Assembly (NCBI GenBank): GCA_026008535.1
Contig: BRKX01000011.1
Coordinates: forward strand, 43,446,183-43,510,182
DNA: 64,000 nucleotides
DNA from: Perilla frutescens
Taxonomy: Eukaryota; Streptophyta; Magnoliopsida; Lamiales; Lamiaceae
Direction: 5' to 3'
Shown piece by piece: positions 25,284 through 36,124 of this stretch. Made by a program: the position numbers and the translations under genes. Under the pieces are notes generated by a model. That model saw only the letters and a list, made by a program, of their open reading frames with translations, was not told where the DNA came from and did no database searches. Numbering within the stretch: the first letter of the stretch is position 1; each line of letters starts with the position of its first letter.

Positions 25284-25509
25284 GCCACGTCAGCACACAA
25301 TTCTCGACCATTTTTCCATGTATTTTCCGGGACTTCCATACTTCGTTCAAAACACCATCTTTCCAAGTCTAATTCCTACAAAATTCCAACAAGTAATACC
25401 AAACTCCCAAATGCATGAAAACACAAATAAACTGAGATAGAACACACCCAAAACAATTCAAACTCAACACAAAAGTGTATCAAAATCAGTGTAAAATCTC
25501 AGTTTATCA
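25284..25509 (-). repeat. 5' LTR of the Athila element, second fragment
   Basis: Matches 11317-11542 with three differences, ends CAGTTTATCA, and is followed by the target duplication ACTTT at 25510-25514. Confidence 0.9.
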
Positions 25510-25880
25510 ACTTTGTGTGATAATGATTAATCTAATTATATAAGGCATAACAATTATACGCATCATATTATAATTTGTAATGTTTTATCTTAACGATAGG
25601 AATAACGGCATAACGATACTTCAAAAACAGGCATAACAATAGGAATAATGAAAAAAAAAGCATATCGATACTTCAAACATAGGCATAACGATAATTAAAA
25701 ATAGCATAACAAAAATTGAAAAAGCATAACGATACTTCAAAAAAAACATAACATTCATATTGCACATAAAATTAGCATAACGATACTTAAAAAGTGTAAT
25801 GATAATATAAAATATGCATACCGAAAACTATTATGCATAAAGATAATTTCAAAGAACTTGAGCGAGAGAGAAACTGTAAC
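25510..25880. repeat. GCATAACGATACTTCAAAA-type dispersed repeats
   Basis: About five diverged copies of GCATAACGATACTT(C/A)AAAA occur between 25600 and 25800. The tract continues the ATAACGA-rich sequence left of the Athila insertion (9540-10065), so the element landed inside a pre-existing repeat. Confidence 0.65.
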
Positions 25881-26040
25881 GATACAGTCGAGAAGAAGAG
25901 AAGACAAAACGTAACATCCGAGAGATTTTGTTCCAAAGCAATATTTTATTCCTTATGCATGGAAAGTACAAGTGCGTAAGACACTTTTCTAAAAAAGTGT
26001 GAGAATATTTAGCTTTTGTGGTCAAAGTGATTAAATATAA

Positions 26041-26235
26041 TACAAATTGCCCAAATAACTACTATGGTGTTAAAATTTGCCCAACTATCCAAATTTTAAA
26101 ATTATATTGTCTAGATAAAAATTTCTCCCAATATAGAATTGCACAAAGGGTTAAAAGTATATATGGGCAATTTTAAATAAAAATTGGGGTAGTTGGACAA
26201 GTTTTAAAACATGGGAGTTATTTGGGCAATATGTA
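26041..26235. mobile_element. MITE-like inverted repeat of about 195 bp
   Basis: The left arm (26041-26098: TACAAATTGCCCAAATAACT...) is the imperfect inverted copy of the right arm (about 26178-26235: ...AGTTATTTGGGCAATATGTA). The centre is short and AT-rich. Target duplication and superfamily were not resolved. Confidence 0.65.
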
Positions 26236-26779
26236 CTTATTTTACAACACACCCTTTGTATTTGGGCCCACAAAATCTGAAAATGTATGACACATTTGTA
26301 CTTTATCTGTAAAAGGAAATAAATAAGGAATAAACTTAACTTAATATATATTTATAATGGCCCGCATGTTATATTTATGATTAGGGTTTGAAAAACCAAC
26401 CACGCGTGACTTCAAATCTCGACTACAACCCACGACTCCGTCTCTCTTTCTAAAAATCCACGACCACAACTCTCTCTCCCCTTATTTCTAAAAATCCACG
26501 ACTGCAACCCACGACCCTTCTCTTCCCGAAGAAGAAACCCATGACTGCAACTCTCTCCAACCGCCGACTATGGAACGAGCAATGGATCCATCACCGGAGA
26601 CATCCACATCTTCTCAAATTAGTTATTGTTCTGTTAGGTTTAATACTTATATTACGGTTAATTTCTGTACGATATGATGGGAATTGATATGTTATGTATT
26701 TTGATATGTTTGAATTTTTTTGATTTGGAGTTCAAAAATTGGTGCTTGATTTTGTTCGTGAGAATTGTATATTCATATA

Positions 26780-27245
26780 ACATTTCAACATCGTAGGCTA
26801 TATAAATGTAATCGTAAGCATTTTAAACTAACCGTACCTCATGTAAATATAATTGTATGTGTTTAAAACGAATCGTAGCTCGTATAAATACAATCATATG
26901 CCATTTTAAAACAATCATAGTCCATAATATGATAATTATAGGTCAATTTAAATTAATCATAGCCCTTTTAAATATAATTGTATGCTATCTAAATCGAATC
27001 ATAGGCCATTCTATAATAATTGTGGGTCATTATATGATAATCGCATGCCATTATATGGTAATCGTATGTCATTTTTAATTAATTGTGGTCCCTTTAAATA
27101 TAATTGTATGCTTTCTAAATCGAACCGTATGCCATTCTATGATAATCTTGGTTATTATATGATAATCGTAGGCCATTATATGATAAATCGAATCGTAGGT
27201 CATGGTAAATAAATAGTAGCCCTTAAATTTAATTCGTAGGCCATG
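26780..27245. repeat. Minisatellite, 21-bp unit
   Basis: Diverged tandem units resemble AATCGTAGGCCATTATATGAT. Consecutive units at 26997-27180 keep a strict 21-bp step, so one frame shows a seven-residue repeat without being a gene. About 20 units are recognisable. Confidence 0.82.
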
Positions 27246-27581
27246 GAAAATGAATCGTAGGCATACGATTGATATATAAAAACAATCGTATTAAAACTTA
27301 ATTGTATGCACATAATTAATTGTAAATGTTAATTGTATGCATATGAGTAAATTTAGAATTTAATACAAGCTCTACGATTAATTGAGGAAATCATCCGTCT
27401 TGATGCATAATTAATTGTAGGCTTAATTAATATAATTATTTTATTTTAAATTATAGCCTATTATTCTTATAATGATTTTTATAATTTATTTTATTTTTTG
27501 TTTAAACTGTGTATTTAAGCGGGACTAATTATTTATTAATTTTTCAAAAATTATTGTTAGATTGATTAGATTAGACGATCG

Positions 27582-28146
27582 TTGCAGAGACTTAGGCCAT
27601 CTATGTTGGTCTGTGTTAGGTCGGTAGTACTTCAAATGGTTAGATCGACATTATTTAAGAATGGTGGTGGTGATGCGGTCCAGATGTTTAGATTCGGGTG
27701 TTTCAGATACTTTTTGGACTTCAGAGGCGGTGATGTCCAAAAGAAGACCATTCAGGCCCTAATGGCTTAAGAGTTGCGTGTATCAGATGTTTCTCCGCTT
27801 TAGTCTATCTGAGTTTTGCATCATCTCGGGTTTACGTTTCGGCACTTCCACATTCGATTCGAATGCAACGCACACGATTTCGGATCGAGTCATATTTTAT
27901 ATATTATTTCAAGGGAAGAGCACAACCGTGAAACAGATGCAGAAGAGGTTCAAGAAGCAGAGGATGACAAATGACCCCGAGGATTATGTGAATGTTGCGA
28001 ACATGTTATTCGAATACCGGATGATTTTCTACTTCGATCAGGAGTCAGGACCAAGCGGTTGGATGTGGGCTCTCCCCAAGGATATTGTCATTACTATAGT
28101 AAATCATTTCATAAAAGATCGTACAAAACACACATTTTCAAATTGA
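27582..28146 (+). pseudogene. DUF1985-like relic (Ulp1-associated transposon protein fragment)
   Basis: Two overlapping stretches (27582-27770 and 27778-28146) resemble the DUF1985 domain found with Ulp1-like proteases in plant MULE-type elements. The clearest block is FSLSEFCIISGLRFGTSTFD, matching the family's (I/F)xLxEFxxITGLxCG core. A later KQMQKRFKK...DYVNVANMLFEYRMIF pattern fits the domain's second half. A stop and a frame change near 27770 interrupt it. I see no protease or transposase nearby, so this is probably a fragment. The family call is from pattern only. Confidence 0.5.
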
Positions 28147-28489
28147 AAATCATCAGCTGAACTATCTTGAGGAATAATCTCGAACTCTCTTTTCGAAAAA
28201 ATGTGCAAAAATTTCACTCTCACTTTGTTCCTCTAATTTTTGTAGTGAGATGTTCATCTTGATGTGTATTTATTTACAAAATTTACCTATCTTTCTTACA
28301 CAACAATAAATTTAATTTAATTTTGGTCAATGAATTTCTACCTCATGTATCCCCTGTTTCTTTTTATTTAATGAAGCTCAGTAACTACCTCTCTTACAAA
28401 AAGAAAAAATGCATCAATTCCTACAATTAATCATATCCTTAGTATTAATGTTAAAAATTAATCATAAGTTTTTGTTTTATTACAAAGAT

Positions 28490-28840
28490 ATATCTATATA
28501 ATTAAATTTAGACATTATTCAAAGCCTACGGTTAATTATAGACATTAATCGTAGGAATATGATTCATTTTAATAAGTTAATCGCATGCCTACGATTAATG
28601 TCTATAATTAATCGTAGGCTAGTGAACGTATTTACTTATTAATCGTATGCTACTATTATTTTCTTAAAATAATTGTATGTCTTTACAATAATACATACAA
28701 TTAATGTCTAAAAGTAATCATATGCTTGCAACTGTATTTACACAATATAATCGTAGGCTATGATTAATGTGTGAAAATAATCATTCCACATTTTCACAAA
28801 TATAATAATATGCTTAATTGTAAATAATCGTATGGTTCAA
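28490..28840. repeat. TAATCGTAGGC / GCCTACGATTA repeats in both orientations
   Basis: At least eight words of the 21-bp minisatellite family occur in direct and inverted orientation, for example CCTACGATTAATGTCTATAA next to ATTAATCGTAGGC at 28590-28620. This can form hairpins. Confidence 0.65.
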
Positions 28841-28918
28841 TTTTATTTTAATAAAATAAGTTTCATAAGTTATATTCATACTAATATGTATATATACGTG
28901 TTATGTAGTTAGCAATCA

Positions 28919-29490
28919 ATGTCGAAGTACACTTACCCAATGATTGGTGTTGGGACCAAGTGCGTCATAGGGGTATTTGAGATATTTACAATCCAAAGTT
29001 GCGGGTTTTGCGTTATCTCAAAGGGACGCCTGGACAAGGTATCTTTCTACCAGCAGCTGGAGATTTGTCGCTTGAGGCATATTGCGACTCAGATTGGGAT
29101 TGGTGTTCGATGACGCGACGTTCCAAAACTGGTTACTTTGTTTCTCTTGGGGGAGCTCCTATTTCATGGCAAACCAAGAAGCAAACAGTTGTCTCCTGAT
29201 CCTCCACTGAAGTAGAATATCGTGTGATGGCCACCACAGTTAGTAAGGTTCTATGGTTTCATTGGTTGATGATCGAGTTGGAGGCACCACAAATGAAGCC
29301 AACACTACTTTACTGCGACAATCAAGCCGCTCGGCACATTGTAAATAATCCCGTTTTCACGAGAGAACAAAACATGTTGAGATGGATTGTTGCTTTGTTA
29401 GTGAACGTGTTGAGTCCGAGGATATTGAGCCATGGAAAATTGTAACTTTTGAACAGATAGCTGATGTTTTTACTAAAGCACTTAGGTCTA
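28919..29490 (+). pseudogene. Ty1/Copia RNase H fragment
   Basis: The translated parts read LRYLKGTPGQGIFL, AYCDSDWDWCSMTRRSKTGYF, ISWQTKKQTVVS (stop) SSTEVEYR, LYCDNQAARHIVNNPVF and, past 29445, ADVFTKAL. These are the conserved end of Copia pol. A frameshift near 29000, an in-frame stop at 29197 and further changes break it. No LTRs were found around it, so it is a truncated scrap. Confidence 0.85.
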
Positions 29491-30530
29491 CTCTTTTATA
29501 TCTACCTATGTCCATTTTTTTTTATTTTAGTCCTTAATGTTTTTTAGGTACATAATCAAGGCTACCATTTATTTTGATACAATGATACTTGACATTAATT
29601 CTTTTTCAATTTTTCCTTTTGAAAATTTCTCTTTTTTCCTTTTGAATTTTTCTTTTATTTTGCTTTTTGTTCTTTTCTTTTATTTGTAGCTTTTCTATTT
29701 TTTTTCTTTTATTACATAATATCTTTTAAATGCATGATCAAATCTGCTATTTATTTTGATAATTAAAATCAATTCTATTTATTTAATATTGTAACTTTTT
29801 TATTACTTTCTTTAACTTCTTTGTAACATTTAGATACAATCAAGTCCATCGTTTATTTTATTAATTAATCTTATTTATGCCTATATACTATTTTAATTGT
29901 AGGTTATTTAATATTGTAATTAGTCGAATCCTTATGTATTCATTTTTTGAAGTTATTTATATGGTTTTGGAATCTATCATTTCCTTATTAAAGTATTAAA
30001 AGAATTATTCACTCCAAGTGATTACATGTCCTCATGATAATTATGACCCTTTGAATCATATTTGTTTTGCATCTATAAATATAGTTTTCCTAAAAACACT
30101 TCAAATTACTTCTTATAATATTTTCTAATCAGTCATTTATCATGATTTTCAATTATTTTTAGCGGTTTAAAATTCTCTATCCCATGTCCATATATTGAAG
30201 AGGTGGAGATGAATGGATTGATGATTACATCAACCTTAGTATGTTTATTTGTGTACTATGAAAAATTAATAAAATTATACCAATAATCATGGTTACTAAT
30301 TTTCAATTTTTTTTTAACTGATATTGTGATATTTGGTAAAACTACTTATATATTTATATGTTTTCAAATGTTAAATGTAATTAATTATTAAGATATATGA
30401 AGAAGGTTTCTAATCAACCATATAATATATGTGTAATCACATAGAAATATTTTGAATACAATTGAGACCCACAATATTTCTAATTCAAATACAGCACGGT
30501 CACATTCAAAATTTAAAATATTAATTTATA
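29491..30530. other. AT-rich sequence without genes
   Basis: Pyrimidine-rich and AT-rich sequence. It may belong to the Helitron whose 3' end is suggested at 30568, but no Rep/helicase coding is visible. Confidence 0.4.
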
Positions 30531-30545
30531 AATATTTCAATCTGT

Positions 30546-30568
30546 GCAACGTACGAGATAAATACTAG
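30546..30568 (+). mobile_element. Possible Helitron 3' terminus
   Basis: GTGCAACGTACGAGATAAATACTAG followed by T resembles plant Helitron ends, which have a GC-richer hairpin, a short AT spacer, then CTAG at an A/T target. The stem is imperfect and the 5' end was not found. Confidence 0.4.
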
Positions 30569-31090
30569 TTTGTATCAAAATCAATCAATCAACTTCAAAC
30601 TCTATATTTGTCATTTTATTATACAAAAAATTCTTCATTTTAAATAACTATTTTGACAGTTTTTTTCCAAAATTTTGAGACTAAAAAGGTTAAACCGTAG
30701 ATATAAAGTGCAAGCTAGAATTGGTTTTTCTATTAAAAATACTTGAAGTTTTCCATTATATTTTACTTTAGGTTGCTTTTTTATTTCAATTATTTTAAAA
30801 AATTCACGAAGTGGATTTTACAAATTAATGATTGATTTTGGGATATATATATATATATATATATTTAAATATATAGAAATAAGTATAATAGAGAAATACA
30901 AGTAAGATATTTGCATAAGAATTAATAATAGAAAACTATTGTATCTTAACGAATTATAATAGAATAAATAATAATAAAGAAACTTAAACCCTTTCATACA
31001 GTTTGAGAATGTCAGAATGTACAAAGTTACTAAAAAGTATTTGAAATATTCTAATATTTAATCTTTTTCATAAATATTTATAACAACAGT

Positions 31091-31133
<43 letters not shown>

Positions 31134-31376
31134 TCAAGAACAACAATAATAATAATTAATAATGAATGCTCAACTATTTTTGTAAAACAAATATCTACAT
31201 TTGGGAAAATACTTAAATTCAAATAAATGAAATGTGAAATTATAGTTAGTTTTTATGGTTAACGCTTCAAAACATAAAAAAAATGGAATAAAAATATTAT
31301 GTAGTGATAATATTAGGGAATAGGTATATTATGTTTAATATATGAGTCGAACATCCCGAGCTAATACAAGTATATC
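30569..31376. other. AT-rich intergenic DNA with two microsatellites
   Basis: Holds a (TA)n tract at 30843-30865 and a (CAA)n tract at 31091-31133. No gene was seen. Confidence 0.6.
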
Positions 31377-31699
31377 TAGGGGTGAGCAAAATCGAACCGG
31401 GACCGAAAAACCGAACCGAATCGTCGGGTTCGGTTCGGTTCGGTTTGAAAAATTGAGACCGATTTTTTATCGGTTCGGTTTCGGTTTGGGCCTCAAAAAA
31501 CCAAAGAAAACCGAACCGAACCGCAAAAATATTAACAAATTAATTGTGTTAATTATACGCAGCCCAACCCAAGCCCCAATCCTAGATCTGTACAGCCGAG
31601 CCCAAGCCTAATAAGTCCTCATAAATTATATTCAGCCCAATTGCCCAAATGTATCAGTAATTATAATAAAAAAAATTAAAATAAACCAATTCTGAAATT

Positions 31700-31960
31700 T
31701 GAAAAACCTAATTGAAAAATCCCCAAATAATATCGAAGTCTCAGCAGTCGGCTCTCGACTCTCTGTCTCTCTCAACCAGTCAACCTTGTCGCTCCGTCAA
31801 GTCTCGCCGACTCGCCATCGCCGAACACGCAGCCAGCCGACTCGCAGCAGCAGGACAAGTGAAGAGGCTCCGTGCCGAGTGCCGACTAGCAGCAGTAGTA
31901 CAAGTGTTTGACGTTGTCGACTCGTCGTTGTGGGTAGGCTCTGCAACTTGATATTGTTTT
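31700..31960 (+). promoter_or_regulatory. Probable 5' untranslated exon and promoter of hAT2
   Basis: A GC-richer patch between the subterminal repeats and the long AT-rich stretch before ATG 32594. The likely leader intron runs from a donor near 31930-31940 to the acceptor TTGCAG at 32588-32593. Inferred from gene structure only. Confidence 0.4.
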
Positions 31961-32593
31961 GAGCTCACAAATTGATTGTTTTTTTGAAGATGTATGCAAA
32001 AATTGGGTGAACTGTTATAGTGCTATTTATTCGATTACCATTTTTCAAAATTCGCCCTTGTTGAGCAAATTCTTGCTAAAGAAGATGAATACAAAAATAG
32101 CTATTTCTGAAGCTTTTCTTATTCGCAGAAGTCAAATGGGTAATTAACTAATTGTGCTCCTCAATCTACAGAACATATGCTTTCTTTTTATAAAATATCA
32201 ACTTGCACAAAAGTCAGAACATATGCTTTCCAGGGAGATTTACTGATTTAGCAATAGTTGAAGGCTAGCTTTTGTATTCGTGAGCAATCATGTTATGGTT
32301 TTTTTAAATTTATAAAATTGATTGTTTTAGTTGATGGATTGACTTTATGCTTCATTAAATATGTGTTCGTGAGCTATGAGCAGTCATGCTATTTTTATGA
32401 AATAATCAATTGGGAGATTTATCAATAATTGCTATGTTTATGCACTCAATGTAAATTCTATAATCTGCGAAGAAATTGGAAAATGTAGATTTAGCAATAG
32501 TTTCTATGTTTGTGCACTCAATGTAACTATATAAGAAATAATGAATTATAATATTTTTTTTATTGTTGCTATGTTTAGGTTATCTAGTTGCAG

Positions 32594-34758
32594 ATGGAAA
32601 ACTCTAGTGGAAATGACTTGGAAATGGCACCACCGACACCGAGCCAACAAGATTCTACAACAACTACAAGTGCTAAGGCTAAGAGGAAAAAAGTTATAAC
32701 TCCAAGGGCGAGAGTGTGGGATCACTTCACTGCATTTTTCGATGAAGAAGGGGCAAGGAAAGGAAAATGCAATTATTGTGGTAAGATTTATTGTTGTGAT
32801 TCAAGAAAGAATGGAACTAGCTCAATCAATAGTCACATGGAGTCATGTCTTCAAAATCCAGCCCATTCCCATTTGAAACAATCTCAATTGTCTTTACAAC
32901 CTCAAACTGATGGAAATGAGTCTATAGGTGTTGGTAGTCTTACTACTTGGAAATTTGATCAAGAGTTATGTAGGAAGAAACTAGCTCAAATGATCATTAT
33001 AGATGAACAACCATTTTCTGTTGTGGAGGGGGAAGGGTTTAGGGACTTTGTGACTAATTTGCAACCCAAATTCAAAATTCCATCACGTTGGACAATTTCT
33101 AGGGATTGTGCTGCCTTGTTTTTTGATGAAAAGAAGAAATTGGTTGAGTATTTCAAAACATCGGGTCAAACAGTTTGTATTACTACAGATACTTGGACTT
33201 CTATTCAACAATTGAATTATATGTGTGTCACTGCCCACTTCATTGATAATGATTGGAATCTTCATAAAAAGATTATCAATTTTTGTACAATTGAAAGTCA
33301 TCGGGGTGAGGATTTGGGTAAACAACTAGATTCTTGTATCCGTGAGTAGGGGATTGCAAATGTTTTTACTATCACTGTAGACAATGCTGGATCAAATGAC
33401 ACGTGTCTTTCCTACTTAAGAGGAAAACTTACTTCTCGGGGTTCTTCTTTTTGTAAGGGAAAGTATCTACATATGAGGTGCATTGCTCATATTCTTGCTT
33501 TAGTTGTTAAGGATGGATTGAAAGATATAAATGTCTCAGTTGATAGGATTAGAGAAGCGGTCAAGTATATTAGACAATCCCCTGCTAGATTGAGAAGATT
33601 TAAAGATTGTTGTGTGACTGAATCTATTGAGTGCAAGAAGATGTTGTGTCTTGATGTTGTTACTAGATGGAATTCCACTTATTTGATGTTGAGTGTTGCT
33701 CATCAATATGAAAAGGCATTTGAACGATTTGAACTTGAAGATCCGTATTTTAAGCTTGATCTTGAAGATGGTCCTCCTACAGCTTTAGATTGGGAGAATG
33801 CTAAGAGGATGATTGATCTTTTAAAAACTTTCTACACTCTCACTCTTAAGATTTCAGGCTCATTGTATGTTACATCTAATGATTGTTATCAAGAAATATG
33901 CACTTTGAGTTGTTTGTTGAATGTGTGGATGAAAAGTGCTTCTTTAGATATTAGACGAATGGGCACGAGCATGAAGGCAAAATTTGACAAATATTGGGGA
34001 GATGCAAAGAAGATGAACAAACTTCTATATGTGGGTGTAGTCTTGGATCCACGTTACAAGTTTGAGTTTGTTGAGTATGCACTTATTGAAGAGCATGGAG
34101 AAAGTCTTGGGTTGGAACTTGCTAAGGGTGTTAAGGATGCCATAGGTGAGTTGTTTGAGGAGTATAAAAATGCATCTCAATCTCAAAGCCAAAGTGGAGC
34201 AAATCAAGAGCAAGTTGAACCTTCTAGTTCTAATGTTGCTTCCGGGATAACGTTTGAAAGCATGGGTGAAAGGTTTTACAAGCGCAAGAAGGAAAGTGGA
34301 GTTTTGAATCGAAGTGAATTGGAAATCTACCTTGATAATAATGATGTTATTAAGGAAAAGACAAATTTCAATGTCTTGTTGTGGTGGAAGGTTAACCAAC
34401 CTCGATTGCCCATTCTTTCTCGTCTTGCTCGAGATGTCTTGTCGGTGCCGGTTTCTACCGTTGCATCGGAATCGGCCTTTAGCACAAGCAAAAGAGTTCT
34501 TGATCCATATAGGAGTTCTTTAACTCCTAAAATGGTTGAGTGTCTTGTGTGTGCCCAAGATTGGTTGAGGAGGTCAAAAAAATACATGACAATTGAAGAG
34601 GACTTGGAAAATATTCAAAAATATGAAGAAGGTAATCTAATTGTTGTTTACTTTATTAATTATTATTCTCTTTTTTTAGTAATTGTTTACTTTATTATTC
34701 TCTTTTATTTTATTTTTTTGTAGGCATGACAAATGTTGGTGGCACAAGTGAAGCTTAA
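32594..34758 (+). pseudogene. hAT transposase (hAT2), single in-frame stop
   Basis: ATG 32594 (MENSSGND) follows TTGCAG, so a leader intron is likely. Exon 1 runs to 34631. A GT-AG intron at 34632-34723 then leads to a short last exon encoding the terminal MTNVGGTSEA and the stop at 34756-34758. Domains are a BED zinc finger (CNYCGKIYCC...SHMESC, about 32768-32850), the RNase H-like core (TTDTWTS, TVDNAGSND, HMRCIAHILALVVKDGL), DVVTRWNSTYLML, and the hAT dimerisation domain (ELEIYLDN, FNVLLWWK, STVASESAFSTSKRVLDPYRSSLTP). TAG 33347-33349 stands where relatives have Trp after Glu. Everything else is in frame. Confidence 0.88.
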
Positions 34759-35163
34759 GAGTTAAAGAGGATTTTGATTTTGGACTTTGGAGTGTTTGTT
34801 TTGAACATTTGCCATTTGGTGTTTAGACTTTGTTTATTTTATTATTTGATGATATTGTTTTGAACATTTGGAGTTTAGACTTTGTTTATCTTATGATTTG
34901 ATGACATTATTTTTGTTTGTTTATCATGTAATTTAATTTTAAGACTTGGTTTGATGCTTATTGAGTAGAATTATTGATTTACAAAAAAAAAAAAGAAGAT
35001 TTTATCGGTTTGGGCCGCACCGACCGAACCGAACCGGTTTAATCGGTTTCGATTTCGGTTCGGTTGAAACATGTACTCGGTTCGGTCTCGGTCCCAAAAA
35101 AATGAATTCGGTTTTTATCGGTTTTGGTATTTCGGTTCGGTCCGGACCGTTTGCTCAGGCCTA

Positions 35164-35502
35164 TTACCCAGTTTCGCTTAACCGCAATTGCCAACAAGCT
35201 TCGGACGGTAACAACCTTTGCAACATGGGCAAATGTTTCATGAAAATCTATGCCCTCAATTTATGTAAAGCCTTTAGCAACGAGTCTTGCTTTGTAGCGC
35301 TCAACTTCACTGTGGGTTTGTATTTCACCTTGTATATCCACTTCGAATCAATCGCACGTTTCCCTGGAGGTAAATGTTCTAAATCCCAGGTTCCATTTTC
35401 CTCTAATGCTTCAATCTCCCTTTTCATTGCCTCTTGCCATTGAGGTAACTTAACTGCTTGTGAGAAGAACTTTGGCTCATCAATTTTATTGATGGTCGTC
35501 AA
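35164..35502 (-). pseudogene. Copia reverse transcriptase, N-terminal part
   Basis: Reads WQEAMKREIEALEENGTWDL, LPPGKRAIDSKWIYKVKYK and, shifted in frame, GIDFHETFAHVAKVVTVRSL up to the hAT2 junction. Frame changes near 35265 and the missing catalytic part show it is dead. Confidence 0.82.
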
Positions 35503-36124
35503 AAAACATTTGTGAGTGTGAGAGAATGTATCATAGAAGACATAATTAACAAGAGGGCGTACCGTCGAGGATCCCGAGTTGGATGTGGGCTGCGGCTGCG
35601 TGTGGTCTATAGATCATGGCAAGTCAACCTCATATTCTTGCAAATAAGCTGTTGTCTTTTCACTCTATGACTTTTCCGGGTTCCAACTTGTCCATCAACT
35701 TGATCAACGTGAACATTCTCATTTTCTAAATCTAGTATTGCATCACTTGAATTTTCTCTACGAGACACTACATTTCTTGGTTCATCATACTCGCTCAGAG
35801 TATCCCATGCTTTGTTCCTTCTGGCTCGAATCTCATCAATATGAGACGCGAAGGGAAAAATATTCTCAAAAAATTTTACATCTCAAGAAGTATATATCTT
35901 CTTGCTCTTTATGTCGTACACCTTGTAACCCTTTTGCCCATATGGGTATCCCATAAAAACACATGACCTCCCCCTTTCGTCAAACTTGTCACCTCCTTTT
36001 TTGTATCTTTAGCATAAACAAGACATCCAAAAATCCTCAAATGTTCATAATTTGGTTTCTTGTTGAATAAAATTTCATACGGGGTACGATGTTGGAGAAT
36101 TTTAGAAGGAAGCCTATTTATAAT

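Larger units (their letters stand above)
10066..25509 (-). mobile_element. Athila-type Ty3/Gypsy LTR retrotransposon, degenerate, with nested hAT
   Basis: Complete boundaries are visible. The 5-bp duplication ACTTT lies at 10061-10065 and 25510-25514, and the LTRs start TG and end CA on the plus strand. The primer-binding site is TGGCGCCGTTGCCGGGGA, and a polypurine tract adjoins the 3' LTR. Gene order on the minus strand is gag, protease, reverse transcriptase, RNase H, integrase and then an additional ORF. The Athila-style gag, the tRNA-Asp-type primer site and the post-integrase ORF together point to the Athila/Tat group. Coding capacity is destroyed by many stops and frameshifts. The 5' LTR is split by a hAT insertion. 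Confidence 0.92.
31377..35163 (+). mobile_element. hAT DNA transposon (hAT2), nearly intact
   Basis: The left end TAGGGGTGAGCAAA and the reverse complement of the right end, TAGGCCTGAGCAAA, form terminal inverted repeats. Both subterminal regions carry repeated CCGAACCG/CGGTTCGG words (31390-31520 and 35010-35150). Left flank AGTATATC and right flank TTACCCAG do not match, so there is no clean 8-bp duplication. One flank has probably been rearranged. It contains one transposase gene. Confidence 0.85.

Noticed and set aside
26857..27078. Open frame with a seven-residue repeat, possible solenoid or leucine-rich protein
   Set aside because: It is the frame-compatible translation of the 21-bp minisatellite; unit decay and stops continue on either side.
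26780..27245. Regular short repeats considered as a CRISPR array
   Set aside because: Units are contiguous without spacers, diverged, and the genome is a plant's.
31699..31951. Arg/Ser-rich open frames upstream of the hAT2 transposase
   Set aside because: Three overlapping frames on both strands in a GC-richer leader; no conserved domain.
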